Shown here piece by piece: positions 40,942 to 51,528 of a stretch of DNA of 64,000 nt. The DNA comes from Neostapfia colusana (lineage: Eukaryota; Streptophyta; Magnoliopsida; Poales; Poaceae), in the NCBI GenBank assembly GCA_030760725.1, contig JASWHV010000018.1, positions 23,096,273 through 23,160,272 on the forward strand. The letters are read 5' to 3'. Numbering within the stretch: position 1 is the stretch's first letter; each line of letters opens with the position of its first letter. A program made the translations under genes and the position numbers. The notes under the pieces were generated by a model. It was not told where the DNA came from and did no database searches. It worked only from the letters and a program-made list of their open reading frames with translations.

Positions 40942-41794
40942 GAAATCAAGAAGCTGCTGGACGCTGGCTTCATACGGAAGGTCCGCCACCCCCGGTGCTT
41001 GGCGAACCCTGTTGTTGTCCCAAAGGCCGGCTGGAAGCCCCGGATGTGTATCGACTACACCAGTCTCAATAAGGCATGTCCCAAAGATCTATTTCCTCTC
41101 CCTATAATAGATCAAATAGTAGACTCGACGTCAGGCTGCGATATGCTGTGCTTCCTAGATGCTTACTCGGGTTTCCACCACATCCCTATGTCTAGAGAAG
41201 ATAAAGAGCACACCTCCTTCGTCACAGTAGTCGGTCTGTACTGTTATGCCTCTATGCCTTATGGCCTAAGGGACGCTCTCCCTACCGTCGTACGTGCAAT
41301 GCACAAGACCTTCGGAGAGCTAATGAGAGACTCAGTTGAGGTGTATGTTAATGACATTGTTGTTAAGGTCAGGCAGAGTTCATCCCTGCTAGATAACCTG
41401 GCCTTAGGTGTGAGTTCGGTGTATCCTCTGGAAAACCCTTAGAATTCCTGGCCTCGCACCGAGGAACTGAGGCTAACCCAGAGAAGATCAAAGCCATCGG
41501 CTCGAGGCGGCCCACGCCCGCATCAAAGAAGTCCAGAAACTCACGGGATGCCTAGCTGCGCTGAGTCGGTTTATAACGAGGTTAGCAAAGCGAACACTCC
41601 CCTTCTCTAAGCTCCTACACAAATCCGGCCCATTCGCCTGGACCGACGAAGCGGAGGAAGCTCCCCAGGAGCTGAAGCAGCTCCTGATGACCCTACCCGT
41701 AATGGTAGCCCCCGAGCCCGAAGAACATCTGTTGCTCTACATCGCAGCAACGGCTGCAGTGGTGAGTATGGTCCTCGCCGCAGAGCGCCCGGAC
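40942..41794 (+). pseudogene. pol: R5 reverse transcriptase
   Basis: The best RT in the window: EIKKLLDAGFIRKV, MCIDYTSLNKACPKD, LPIIDQIVDSTSGC, LCFLDAYSGFHHI (first catalytic Asp present), SFVTVVGLYCYASMPYGL and VEVYVNDIVVK. The YxDD box reads Y-V-N-D: codon 41350-41352 is AAT where GAT is expected, which should abolish polymerisation. The frame is lost near 41440. Connection-domain signatures (EVQKLTGCLAALSRFITR, GPFAWTDEAEEA) follow in shifted frames up to the minisatellite. Confidence 0.85.
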
Positions 41795-42105
41795 CCCTCA
41801 TCGCCGCAACCTGCTCCGGTATCGGGAAACAGGCGCCAAGGAAACCCCGGAGGTCCGAGACGACCCCCCAGGTCTCCGAGGCAACCCCCCGGATGTCCAA
41901 AACGGACCCCGGACCCCCGACACAACCTCCCGGAGGACCAGCAGGACCTCCCGGAGGTGCAACGGGACCCCCCGGAGGTCCAACAGAACCTCCCGGACGT
42001 CCAACGGGACCCCCGGAGCTCCCAGGAAATCAGCGGGACCTCCCGGAGGCCCAAAACAGCCTGGGGGCCTCCGAGTATCAGCTCCCGGCGGCCTCCCCAG
42101 GCCCG
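41795..42105 (+). repeat. Pro/Gly-coding minisatellite inside pol
   Basis: About 310 bp of imperfect short repeats (GGACCTCCCGGAGGTCC and variants). One frame reads like collagen (PPGGPAGPPGGATGPPGG). It sits between AAVVSMVLAAER and YLISEVLHDAKTRYLEI, which are directly linked in ordinary gypsy pol. R2 and R7 have shorter relatives at the same point. Confidence 0.7.
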
Positions 42106-42940
42106 CGGGAGGTTCTGTCTACTTAATCAGCGAGGTCCTCCATGACGCCAAGACAAGGTACCTGGAGATACATAAGCTGCTGTATGCAGTGCACGTGGCG
42201 TCTAGGAACCTCCGACACTGCTGCCAAGCACACTGGGCCTCAGAAGGTCACCTCCTACCCGCTGAAGGCTATCCTCCACAGCCCCCACGCGACGGGCGAT
42301 GCCGCCAAATGGGCAGCAGAGATACTGGAGTTTGAGCTAGGCTTCCTTCCTCGTCACGCAGTCAACAGCCAGGCACTAGCTGACTTCGTGGCTGAAGTGG
42401 ATGCCAACGCAGGCTGACCCAGGGGACCATGAAGACGGTGAACCAGGACCCCGAGCTCTGGCCTTCACCGGGCCTTACTGGACGCTCTTCTTCGACGGCC
42501 CCTCGCGAAAGCAGGGGGCCGGTGCTGGCGTACTGCTCCTCATGCCATCGGGGGAGCAGTCTTGGTATATGGTGCGTCTCAATTCCAAGGCAACCAACAG
42601 CATGGCAGAGTATGAAGCACTCATCCTTGGCCTAAAGACAGCCCTATATCTAGGCGCTCGCCAGTTGTTGGCACAGGGCGACTCCCAGCTAGTTATCAAG
42701 CAAGTTAAGGGTGAATGCTCCTGCAGTGACCCACAGCTAGCTGCTCATCTGCTTTATGCGCAGATGGTGGAGAAAGACTTCCTCGCCTTGGACCTGCGCC
42801 ACGTACCGCGCGCTGGGAAGGCCGCAGCTGACGACCTCTCAACGAAGACCCCCACCGGAGCCCCTGTGCCCGAAGGAGGCTTCGAGAGGACGTTGCCGCG
42901 GCCCACATCCCGGCCCGCCGAGCCGGGCGAAGGGGGCTAG
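42106..42940 (+). pseudogene. pol: R5 RNase H
   Basis: After the RT connection tail (YLEIHKLLYAV, HSPHATGDAAKWAAE, FLPRHAVNSQALADFVAEV), RNase H begins WTLFFDGPSRKQGAGAG. The four acidic active-site residues are visible: Asp in FFDG, Glu in AEYEAL, Asp in QGDSQLV and Asp in AADDLS. The frame 42401-42940 is open, so this is the most complete enzyme domain in the window. Upstream frames are broken (the DANAG stop near 42415). Confidence 0.8.
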
Positions 42941-43540
42941 ACCAGCACCTCGAAGCTGGCGGTCCCGGCGGCCATGGACGCCGCCAAGGATCGTAAGCGT
43001 CACTGGGGACTCCGTGCAACCCGGCGCTCAAGATCCAGACGCTCAAGTCAGACCCGATGCATGGATCACGGAGATCCGGGACTACTTGAAAGACAATATC
43101 CTCCCTGATGAACGTGTATCCGCTGAACAGATCGTGCGTGTGGCTAAGAGACACGTGATGGTAGAAGGGGATCTCTACCGACGCGGCGCCAACCGCGTCC
43201 TATTGCGGTGCATAACCCAGGGGGAAGGCTGCGACTTGCTCGCTGAGATCCATGGAGGCGAATGGGGGAGTCACTCTTCCTCACGCACGCTTGTCGGTAA
43301 AGCCTTCCGGCATGGCTTCTACTAGCCGACAACACTCCAGGATGCCGTCAAGGTGGTCGACAACTGCAAGGCGTGCCTGTTCCACGCCAAGCAGATCCAT
43401 ACACCGGCTTGGATGGTACAGATGATCCCGCCCGCATGGCCATTTGCCGTACGGGGGCTGGACATCCTGGGAGCTGGGACCATTCCCCAGAACCGAGGAT
43501 GGGGACCCGCTCCCGAACCCTCGGAACACAGAACACCTCC
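42941..43540 (+). pseudogene. pol: R5 integrase N-terminal region, truncated
   Basis: AWITEIRDYLKDNILPDE, VAKRHVMVEGDLYRRGAN, IHGGEWGSHSSS and, after the shared TAG at 43323-43325, NCKACLFHAKQIHT complete the HHCC zinc region. The core starts PFAVRGLDILGAG with the first catalytic Asp, then diverges within a few residues to a low-complexity tail (EPSEHRTPP) that ends inside a GTAAGT. The second Asp and the Glu of DDE are absent. Confidence 0.82.
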
Positions 43541-44579
43541 GTAAGTTCTACCCCTAGAGAAACAATAGGACAGACTCTTCTTTTCATAATAAATTCCATA
43601 AAGTCCAGGAACAGTGCTCAGAGCAGCTAAGCCTCAGGGGACGGTCCAGGACTACGTTCAGCTTCGCCTGGTTCCGACCCCACGCGCGTAGAGTCTTGCT
43701 TCCCTTGAGGCGGGTCGTGGCCTCCATACTTAGCCTGCCTTCCTCCTATGGAAATTTATGTGAAAAGAAACCTGTCCTATGTTGCTCTTCTTTGGTGCTC
43801 ATTTAATTTACTTATTAAATTTTTTATGACTGCACTACTAGCGCGTGCTCACCATGCGCTCAGCTCCCTCTTCTCATTCTCACCTTTAGTCGGCATTTGC
43901 CGCCCTACCAAAGGCGGTTGCGTTGGAGGTACCGGCCGATAGCCAGGGGGGGCCCGAGCCCCCGGCACTTCGCGCAAGGTAGTTCCCAAGCACCGTATAA
44001 GTGGACGGGGACCGTAAGCCAAATAAGACTATGAGATAGAGGAGGGGGAGCCCCGAAGGAGAATTACATTTCCCTTACTTGTGTGCAGGACCTCTCGGCC
44101 TCAGCTCCCCGCAGGAGTATGGTAGGCACATCCATCCAATGGAACGCACCTACCAGGGGGCCGTTACGGGGTCGCGCAAGACCGAAACCCCAAGGTAAGA
44201 TCCCCTCTTAAAACTTCTCAGGTGCAATTCCAAGCGATTCGAAACTCTTCGAATACGCCGCATCGGCAACCGCTTTGGCTCCAAGACCGAGCGTCGATGA
44301 CAGGTGGACCCAAGCCGCCCAGCCGAAGCGGTGGGTCAGGGAGTCAGTCTCCTAAGAAGATGAGCCGGCAAGGCACTCTCGCGGTTCCCGAAGAAAGCGC
44401 TGCAACATGCAGAAGTGACAGTCTTGGGAACCGCCGCAGTAAAAGCAACCATCAAGTGGGCGCACGCTCCCACGATCCCGCGGCTGTTCGTGCTCCGGCA
44501 GCGGTCAATGCGGGACTTAGAGGAAGTGCGCAGATCAGAAGAGACGGAGGTCCCACCTCGGGCTCGCTATCTCCCCCGA
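43541..44579 (+). other. R5 post-integrase region with accessory-gene deletion
   Basis: Donor-like GTAAGT at 43541 and acceptor TGTGTGCAG ending at 44088 (548 nt). The exon-like block is 44089-44194 and ends AAG/GTAAGA. Immediately after, GGTAAGATC joins CCCTCTTAAAAC, the far upstream flank of the antisense gene in R2. About 3.4 kb including the whole accessory gene is therefore absent, with AGATC shared at both ends of the deletion. 44203-44579 is the remaining flank before the polypurine tract. Confidence 0.7.
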
Positions 44580-44597
44580 GATGGGCCCGGGGGCCAC
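44580..44597 (+). other. R5 putative polypurine tract
   Basis: GATGGGCCCGGGGGCCAC directly before the 3' LTR. Confidence 0.7.
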
Positions 44598-45679
44598 TGT
44601 CGGTACCCGTGATATGGGGTACCCCCGCGCACAGGGGAAAATGCCTAAGGAACTCGCCCTTCTCCGCAGGGAGAGCTCCGAAGGCGCCACGCGTCCGGCG
44701 GGGCCGGAGCTCCCTCTCCTCAGAGGAAAGCTCCGGGCCCGCCACGTGGCATACAGAAGCCGGACCTCCCTCCTCCGTGGGAGAGAGGTCCGAAGGCGCC
44801 ACGTGTCCAGCAGGGCCGGACCTCCCTCCTCTCAGAGGACAGCTCCGGGCTTGCCACGTGGCCGACAGAAGCCGGACCTCCCCCTCCGTGGGGAGAGGTC
44901 CGGAGGCTCCACGTGTCCAGCGGGGCCAGACCCCCCCCTCTGAGGAGGGCTCCGGGCCCGCCACGTGTCTAGCAAAAGAACGCTGCCTGCCCCCGAGCGG
45001 TAGGCAGCGGGCGTAAAGTCGCCCCATACCTTGCCCGTACAAGGTATTCAAGGCTTGCGCCTTCCCAAGACGCGGAGACGCGGAGCACGCCTCTGTCAGG
45101 TGCCGTTGCGCCCAGTCGCATCACAGACTGGCGCGCCGTGTCAGAGCCTGCCAGCCAATAAACGCAGCGACAAGACATCCCATGCCGCCCCCGCCGTCAT
45201 CAACCACTACGGCTAGCATGCGGCATGGACAGGGCGGCAAGACAAAGACTCAGAAGCCTTCGCCAGAGACAACTACCAACATAACTGCGGATACGGTAGT
45301 CTGCAGGCAATGTCCCCAGGACCACCTGTCGGGTCCCGGGCCCTTCTTGTAAGCCACACGAGCCTTGGACTATAAAAGGCTCGGGTAGGCAACGTTAGCA
45401 GGGGTTCGCACTCCCACAACTCATACGCTAGACTTCAGTCATCCCCAAGCTCAGGACTCCTGTTCTAAGCAATAAGCAATACAACGAGCTCCATAGCTCG
45501 CCGTGGACGTAGGGTTTTACGCTCTGGCGGCCTGAACCACGTAAAACTCACCGTGTCAAGCTCTTCCTAACTCGTCCATACGCTCAAGCTCTCCGCAAGC
45601 GACTAGCCCCACCAAAAAAAGAACCTCCGCAGGCTGCCCAGTGCAGGCCCGGGGGAAGTGTCTACCGCACACTTCGACA
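44598..45679 (+). repeat. R5 3' LTR
   Basis: 1,082 bp, starting TGTCGGTACCCGTGATATGG and ending CTTCGACA. TATAAAA is at 45371-45377. It pairs with 35972-37057. Confidence 0.93.
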
Positions 45680-45694
45680 GTCTGGTTCCGACCC
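45680..45694 (+). mobile_element. R1 remnant between R5 and R7
   Basis: GTCTGGTTCCGACCC: the R5 TSD followed by ten bases that continue R1's AGCCTGGTTCCGACCC. Its last five (GACCC) would be the left TSD of R7. Confidence 0.75.
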
Positions 45695-46789
45695 TGTCGG
45701 TACCTGAGATATGGGGTACCCCCGCGCACAGGGTAAAATGTCTAAGGGACTCGCCCTTCTCCGCAGGGAGAGCTCCGAAGGCGCCACGCGTCTGGCGGGG
45801 CCGGACCTCGCTCTCCTCAGAGGAGAGCTCCGGGCCCGTCACGTGGCATACAGAAGCCGGACCTCCCTCTCCGCGGGAGAGAGGTCCGAAGGCGCCACGC
45901 GTCCAGCGGGGCCGGACCTCCCTCTCCTCAGAGGAGAGCCCCGGGCCCGCCACGTGGCCAACAGAAGCCGAGCCTCCCCCTCCGCGGGGAGAGGTCCGGA
46001 GGCTCCACGTGCCCCACGGAGCTGACCCTCCTCTCCTCTGAGAAGGGCTCCGGGCCCGCCACGTGGCAGCAGAACGGTGCTGCCTGCCCCGAGCGGTAGG
46101 CAGCGGGCGTAAAGACGCCCCATACCTTGCCCGTACAAGGTATTCAAGGCCCGCGTCTTCCCGAGACGCGGAGACGCGGAGCACGCGTCTGTCAGGTGCC
46201 GTTGCGCCCAGCCGCATCACAGACTGGCGCGCGGTGTCAGAACCTGCCAGCCAATAAACACCGCGACAAGACATCCCATGCCGCCTGCACCGTCATCAAC
46301 CACTACAACTAGCATGCGGCATGGGCAGGGCGGCAAGATGAAGACTCAGAAGCCTTCGACCAGAGGCAGCTACCGGCATAACTGCAGATACGGTAGATGA
46401 TAGACAATCTTCCCGGGACCACCTGTCGGGTCCCGGCCCCCCTTGTAAGCTGCCTGAGCCTTGGACTATAAAAGGCTCGGGTAAGCGTCGATAGCAAGGG
46501 TTCGCACTTAGCAACTCATACGCTAGCCATACACTCTCAAGCTGTAACTCACCCCCAAGCTTAGGCCTCCGTCCCCGAGCAGCAAGCAATACAGCGAGCT
46601 CCATAGCTCGCCGTGGACGTAGGGTTTTAAGCTCCGGCGGCCTGAACCACGTAAAACTCGCCGTGTCAAGCTCTTACTAACTCGTCCATCTGCGCAAGCT
46701 CTCCGCTAGAGACTAGCCCCACCGAAAAAAGAACCTCCGCGGGCTGCCCAGTGCAGGCCCGGGGGAAGTGTCGACTGATCACTTCGACA
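45695..46789 (+). repeat. R7 5' LTR
   Basis: 1,095 bp. TATAAAA is at 46467-46473 and the G-box/palindrome array at about 45755-46075. It ends CTGATCACTTCGACA, a private variant of the usual terminus. Confidence 0.93.
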
Positions 46790-46791
46790 TT

Positions 46792-46809
46792 TGGCGCGCC
46801 AGGTAGGGG
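46792..46809 (+). other. R7 primer binding site
   Basis: TGGCGCGCCAGGTAGGGG two bases after the LTR. Confidence 0.75.
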
Positions 46810-46846
46810 GATTTTCTCCTAGCGCGACGAGTTTCCGCCGACAAAG

Positions 46847-47108
46847 ATGACCAAGCTTCCTTCAGCGGCAAACTCTCCCCCTCCGCGTTCACGGCGAACC
46901 GTGACCACTGGGGAGTACATGTCAACACACTCAGGATGGAGTGTGTCGGCACAAGCTGGTAGCCAGCAGCCGACTCCGGCAACGCCGGCTCCGGCTATGC
47001 AGGCCCCGACCAATGTGAGATCTTCTGCAGCGCTGAGCGTACACCATGGAGGTGCGCTAGCTGCAGCAAGAGCGCTGCTGCGCAACCCACCTGCGGGGGA
47101 TGCGCCCC
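46847..47108 (+). pseudogene. gag-pro: R7 gag N-terminus, interrupted by R8
   Basis: MTKLPSAANSPPPRSRR to the GDAP codons; 262 nt, with the last base completing a His codon with 56289-56290. The frame joins exactly across R8 and its TSD. Confidence 0.85.
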
Positions 47109-48204
47109 TGTCGAAGTGTGCGGTCGACACTTCCCCCGGGCCTGCACTGGGCAGCCCGCGGAGGTTCTTTTTTCGGAGGGGCTAGTTCCTAGCGGAGAGC
47201 TTGCACGGATGGAACGAGTTAGTAAGAGCTTGACACGGCGAGTTTTACGTGGTTCAGGCCGCAGGAGCGTAAAACCCTATGTCCACGGCGAGCTATGGAG
47301 CTCGCTGTATTGCTTTCTGCTCAGGGCCGGAGGCCTGAGCTTGGGGGTGAGTTACAGCTTGAGAGTGTATGGCTAGCGTATGAGTTGCAAAGTGCGAACC
47401 CTTGCTATCGACGCCTACCCGAGCCTTTTATAGTCCAAGACTCGGGCGGCTTACAAGGGGAGCCGGGACCCGACAGGTGGTCCCGGGAAGATTGTCTATT
47501 ATCTACCGTATCTGCAGTTATGCCGGTAGTTGTCTCTGGCCGAAGGCTTCTGAGTCTTCATCTTGCCGCCCTGCCCATGCCGCATGCCAGTCGTAGCGGT
47601 TGATTACGGCGCAGGCGGCATGGGTTGTCTTGTCGCGGTATTTATTGGCTGACAGGTTCTGACACCGCGTGCCAGTCTATGATGCGACTGGGCGCAACGG
47701 CACCTGACAGACGCGTGCTCTGTGTTTCCGCGTCTTGGGAAGACGCGGGCCTTGAATACCTTGTACGGGCAAGGTATGGGGCGTATTTATGCCCGTTGCC
47801 TATCACTCGGGGCAGGCAGCGTCGCTCTGCTGCCACGTGGCGGGCCCGGAGCCCTTCTCAGAGAAGAGAAGGGTCAGTCCCGCGGGGCACGTGGAGCCTC
47901 CAGGCCTCTCTCCGCGGAGGGAGAGGCTCGGCTTCTGCTGGCCACGTGGCGGGCCCGGAGCTCTCCTCTAAGGAGAGGGAGGTCCGGCCCCGCTGGACAC
48001 GCGGCGTCTTCGGACCTCTCTCCCGCGGAGGGGGAGGTCCGGCTTCTGTGTGCCATGTGGCGGGCCCGGAGCTCTCCTCTGAGGAGAGGGAGGTCCGGCC
48101 CTGCCGGACGCGTGGCGCCTTCGGAGCTCTCCCTGCGGAGAAGGGCGAGTTCCTTAGGCATTTTACCCTGTGCGCGGGGGTACCCCATATCTCAGGTACC
48201 GACA
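47109..48204 (-). repeat. R8 3' LTR
   Basis: TGTCGAAG to GGTACCGACA. TATA (minus) is at 47426-47432. Three palindrome-rich subrepeats occupy about 47830-48150. Confidence 0.95.
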
Positions 48205-48222
48205 GTGGCCCCCGGGCCCATC
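48205..48222 (-). other. R8 putative polypurine tract
   Basis: GTGGCCCCCGGGCCCATC abutting the 3' LTR. Confidence 0.7.
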
Positions 48223-48693
48223 TCGGGGGAGATAGCAAGCTCGAGGTGGGACCTCCGTCTCTTCCGGTCCGCGCACTTTCTCTAAGTCCTGAATTGACCG
48301 TGCCGGAGCACGAACAGCCACGGGATTGTGGGAGCGTGCGCTCACTTGATGGTTGCTTTTAGTGCTGCGTTCCCAAGGCTGCCACTTCTGCACGTTGCGG
48401 CGCTTCCTTCGGGAACCGCCGAAGTGCCTTGCCGGCTCATCCTCTTAGGAGACTGACTCCTTGCCCCCACCGCTTCAGTTAGGCGGCTTGGACCCACCCG
48501 TCATCGGCATTCGGTCTAGGAACCGAAGCGGTTGCCGGTGCGGGATATTCAAAGAGTTCCGAATCGCTTGGAATTGCACCGGGAAGCTTTTTAGAGGGGG
48601 TCTTACCCACATTGCAGCTTCCCTTCGCACTTCTCAGCGTTTCTTCTCGGACTCTTGTGCTTTTGCTCTCTTGCCTTTGAGTTCTCTCTTGCC
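48223..48693 (+). other. Upstream region of R8 short accessory ORF
   Basis: No gene; equivalent to 2246-2718. The stretch before the ATG (TTCTCGGACTCTTGTGCTTTTGC) is pyrimidine-rich. Confidence 0.4.
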
Positions 48694-49742
48694 ATGGCTT
48701 CCAACCCGCTGCCAGAGAAGAAACGCGCTCGATCTCCTCCAGCAACAGCGTCGGTACCAAGTTGGGATTCTGGGGTGCCTGACACTCCCTCCGGCGGCAA
48801 CTCGAAGAGGCCCCGGGTTGATGCGCTGGGGGAAGCCTCTGGGGCGTCCCCTGTTCTGCCAGTCCAAGCGACTGTGGAGCGGCCGTCGGCGACGGTAGCG
48901 GGCTCTGGAAGTCCTACGCCGGCTCGGAAGTCGGGGTTCAGAGCCCGCTGGAGTGTCCGCGCTTCCCGGCCTTCCCCGTCTTGCGGGGAATCTGTGCCGC
49001 TGCGCTCGGAGCCAGGGACAACTGCCGCGGCCCCCAGGCCAGCGTGAACTTCTCCTGTTCCGGTGTGCCCGGATTCCGCGGCGGCGTCGTCTCTTCCTGC
49101 CGAGACGGCCACCGCGGCCCCCGAGCCAGTGCAGGTTGACCCTGCACTAGGCGGCCTGGCATCTTCTCCAGCACCGCCTTCCCCGGCTCGTCCCTCTCCT
49201 CAGGTCAAGGAGCCAGAAGCTGAAGAGAGCCCGGCTGGCCTGGCTGCCAGAGCCGCGGAGCCAGCTTCTCCTGATCGGCGTCTCGTCTCGGCTGCTGGTG
49301 CGTCGGCTCTTCCTGAGGACGAGGTAATGGAGGAGGTCGGGGGGACTGCCCCAGCCTCTGTTGCTCCATTGCCTTTGGCGGACGCCTTCGCGCTTGCCGA
49401 TTCGAGCGTCCAGCAGGTCTTGGCTGCACTAGGGCGCGAGCGGGAGGAGTATACGGTCGAACGGGACCGCCTCCTCATCTGGGGGAACCTTTTGCGGGAG
49501 AGGACCGCGAAGGTTAAGAGTGAGCTCGACTCCAGGCGGGAGTTGCTCGACTTCAGGGAAGCGCTCGTCGACCGGATGAAGCGGGCTGTCGACCGCATGT
49601 TCACCCAATCGCGGCGGATCAACAGGGAGGCCCTGGAGGCACACGCCCGGGCCGAAGAGAGCCTCTCTGCCGCTGTGGAGATACGGCAGCGGTTGGAGCG
49701 CCGTGAACTCGCCGTTGAGGAACGGGAGCGTTCCATGGCAGC
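48694..49742 (+). pseudogene. R8 short antisense accessory ORF, 5' part
   Basis: MASNPLPEKKRARSPP (context GCCATGG), Ser/Pro-rich N-terminal region, then coiled-coil-like sequence to EERERSMAA, where R9 is inserted at GCAGC. A TGA at 49045-49047 (CGA in R4) is identical to the stop in R3, so R3 and R8 descend from a copy already carrying it. The frame resumes at 50847. Confidence 0.85.
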
Positions 49743-50841
49743 TGTCGAAGTGTGCGATCGACACTTCCCCCGGGCCTGCACTGGGCAGCCCGCGGAGGTT
49801 CTTTTTTCGGAGGGGCTAGTTCCTAGCGGAGAGCTTGCGCGAATGGACGAGTTAGTGAGAGCTTGACACGGGAAGTTTTATGTGGTTCAGGCCGCCGGAG
49901 CGTAAAACCCTACGTCCACGGCGAGCTATGGAGCTCGCTGTATTGCTTGCTGCTCAGGGCCGGGGGCCTGAGCTTGGGGGTGAGTTACAGCTTGAGAGTG
50001 TATGGCTAGCGTATGAGTTGCAGAATGCGAACCCTTGCTATCGACGCCTACCCGAGCCTTTTATAGTCCAAGGCTCGGGCGGCTTACAAGGGAAGCCGGG
50101 ACCCGACAGGTGGTCCCGGGAAGATTGTCTATTATCTACCGTATCTGTAGTTATGCCGGTGGTTGCCTCTGGTCGAAGGCTTCTGAGTCTTCCTTTTGCC
50201 ACCCTGCCCATGCCGTGCGCTAGTCGTAGTGGTTGATGACGGCGCAGGCGGCATGGGATGTCTTGTCGCGGCGTTTATTACCTGTCAGGTTCTGACACCA
50301 CGCACCAGTCTGTGATGCGACTGGACGCAACGGCACCTGACAGGCGCGTGCTCCGTGTTTCCGCGTCTTGGGAAGACGCGGGCCTTGAATTCCTTGTACG
50401 GGCAAGGTGAGGGGCGCCATTACGCCCGCCGCCTACCGCTCAGGGGCCGGCAGCACCGTTCTTCCAGCCACGTGGCGGGTCCGGAGCTCTTCTCTGAGGA
50501 GAGGGAGGTCCGGCCCCGCTGGACGCGTGGCGCCTTCGGACCTCTCTCCCGCGGAGGGGGAGGTCCAACTTCTGCATGCCACGTGGCGGGCCCGGAGCTC
50601 ACCTCTGAGGATAGGGAGGTCCGGCCTCGCTGGACGCGTGGCGTCTTCGGTCCTCTCTCCCGCGGAGGGGGAGGTCCGGCTTCTGTATGCCACGTGGCGG
50701 GCCCGGAGCTCTCCTCTGAGGAGAGGGAGGTCCGGCCCCGCCAGACATGTGGCGCCTTCGGAGCTCTCCCTGCGGAGAAGGGCGAGCACCTTAGGCATTT
50801 TACCCTGTGCGCGGGGGTACCCCATATCTCAGGTACCGACA
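49743..50841 (-). mobile_element. R9: solo LTR in R8 accessory ORF
   Basis: 1,099 bp, minus orientation, TSD GCAGC at 49738-49742 and 50842-50846. It lacks the first GAGCCCTTCTC-type subrepeat and has other array units instead (about 50470-50790). TATA (minus) is at 50059-50065. Confidence 0.95.
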
Positions 50842-51528
50842 GCAGCTGAGGCAGAGAGGGTCGCCGCGCAGCTGGCTGCAGGCGAGGATGACCTTCGAGC
50901 TCGGATGGAGGAGCTGGAGATCCTGAAAGCAGACCTTGACTTGAGGGAGGAACAGGTCTCCCGTGATCGCCGGGCGGTCTTGGACCGGGAGCTGACCGCC
51001 GACTTCAAGGCCGCTGAGTTGGAGCGGCTCGCCAAGATTCTCCACCTTCGGGAGAGCTCCCTGGCAGCCAAGGAGAAGGAATTCTCCGAGAGGAACCTGG
51101 AGGCTCTGCAGGCGGCCCGCCGCGAGGTGGAGGAGCTCTCAGCCTTGCGGTCCTCCGAGGCTCTTGCGGTCTCAAGCTTCGTGGATCGAGCGGGGTCCGC
51201 CCTGATCCCTCTTGGCTTCAGTCCGGTGAGGGCCGCGTCTCCCGCATTGAAGGTGGCGGAGGTGATCCCTGCGTTGGAGTCGATCGGTGCCAAGCTGGAC
51301 AGACTCGACTCAGTGGTCGCCAGCGAGCTTGAGGCCGAGGGCCGCGGCTTAGCTTTAGAGGTCGCCTCGCATGTGCTGGCATGCTTCAAGAGCCGCGATC
51401 CCTCTTTTTCGCTAGAGCCAGCGAGAGAGGGCCCAGCCGCGGAGCGGGAGGAAGCTGCCAGGGCTGAAGTCGAGGATGTGGCTGCCCTTGTAGCCGCAAG
51501 GTTCCGGCGAGAGCCGGGAGGTCCTTAG
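50842..51528 (+). pseudogene. R8 short accessory ORF, 3' part
   Basis: Resumes GCAGCTGAGGCAGAG after R9 and is open to TAG at 51526-51528. It encodes the end of the coiled coil (EELEILKADLDLREEQVSRD) and the C-terminal domain (GSALIPLGFSPV, SELEAEGRGLALEV, FSLEPAREGPAAE). At the position of R4's TGA it has CGA, so R4's stop is private. Confidence 0.85.

Larger units (their letters stand above)
35972..45679 (+). mobile_element. R5: pol-bearing element with RT, lacking the antisense gene
   Basis: LTRs 35972-37057 and 44598-45679 share a distinctive start (TGTCGGTACCCGYGATATGG). TSD is GCCTG (35967-35971) and GTCTG (45680-45684, one mismatch), and the R1 sequence reads on across it (AGCCTG then GTTCCGACC). 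Order: PBS, gag-protease, RT, Pro/Gly minisatellite, RNase H, truncated integrase, 3' region, polypurine tract. Removing solo LTR R6 leaves about 8.6 kb. The antisense gene has been deleted at about 44197. Confidence 0.93.
45695..47108 (+). mobile_element. R7 left part: 5' LTR, PBS, gag start
   Basis: LTR 45695-46789, PBS, and the first 87 codons of gag, then interrupted by R8 at GCCCC (47104-47108). It continues at 56284. The left flank is GACCC; the right end of R7 is not in the window, so the TSD cannot be checked. Confidence 0.88.

Noticed and set aside
47625..48362. Long open frames across LTRs (for example 245 codons here; similar at 22843-23568, 31868-32593, 26439-27332)
   Set aside because: They run through the GC-rich palindrome array of the LTR, occur on both strands and in several frames, and change with subrepeat number. 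They look like composition-driven openness, not genes.
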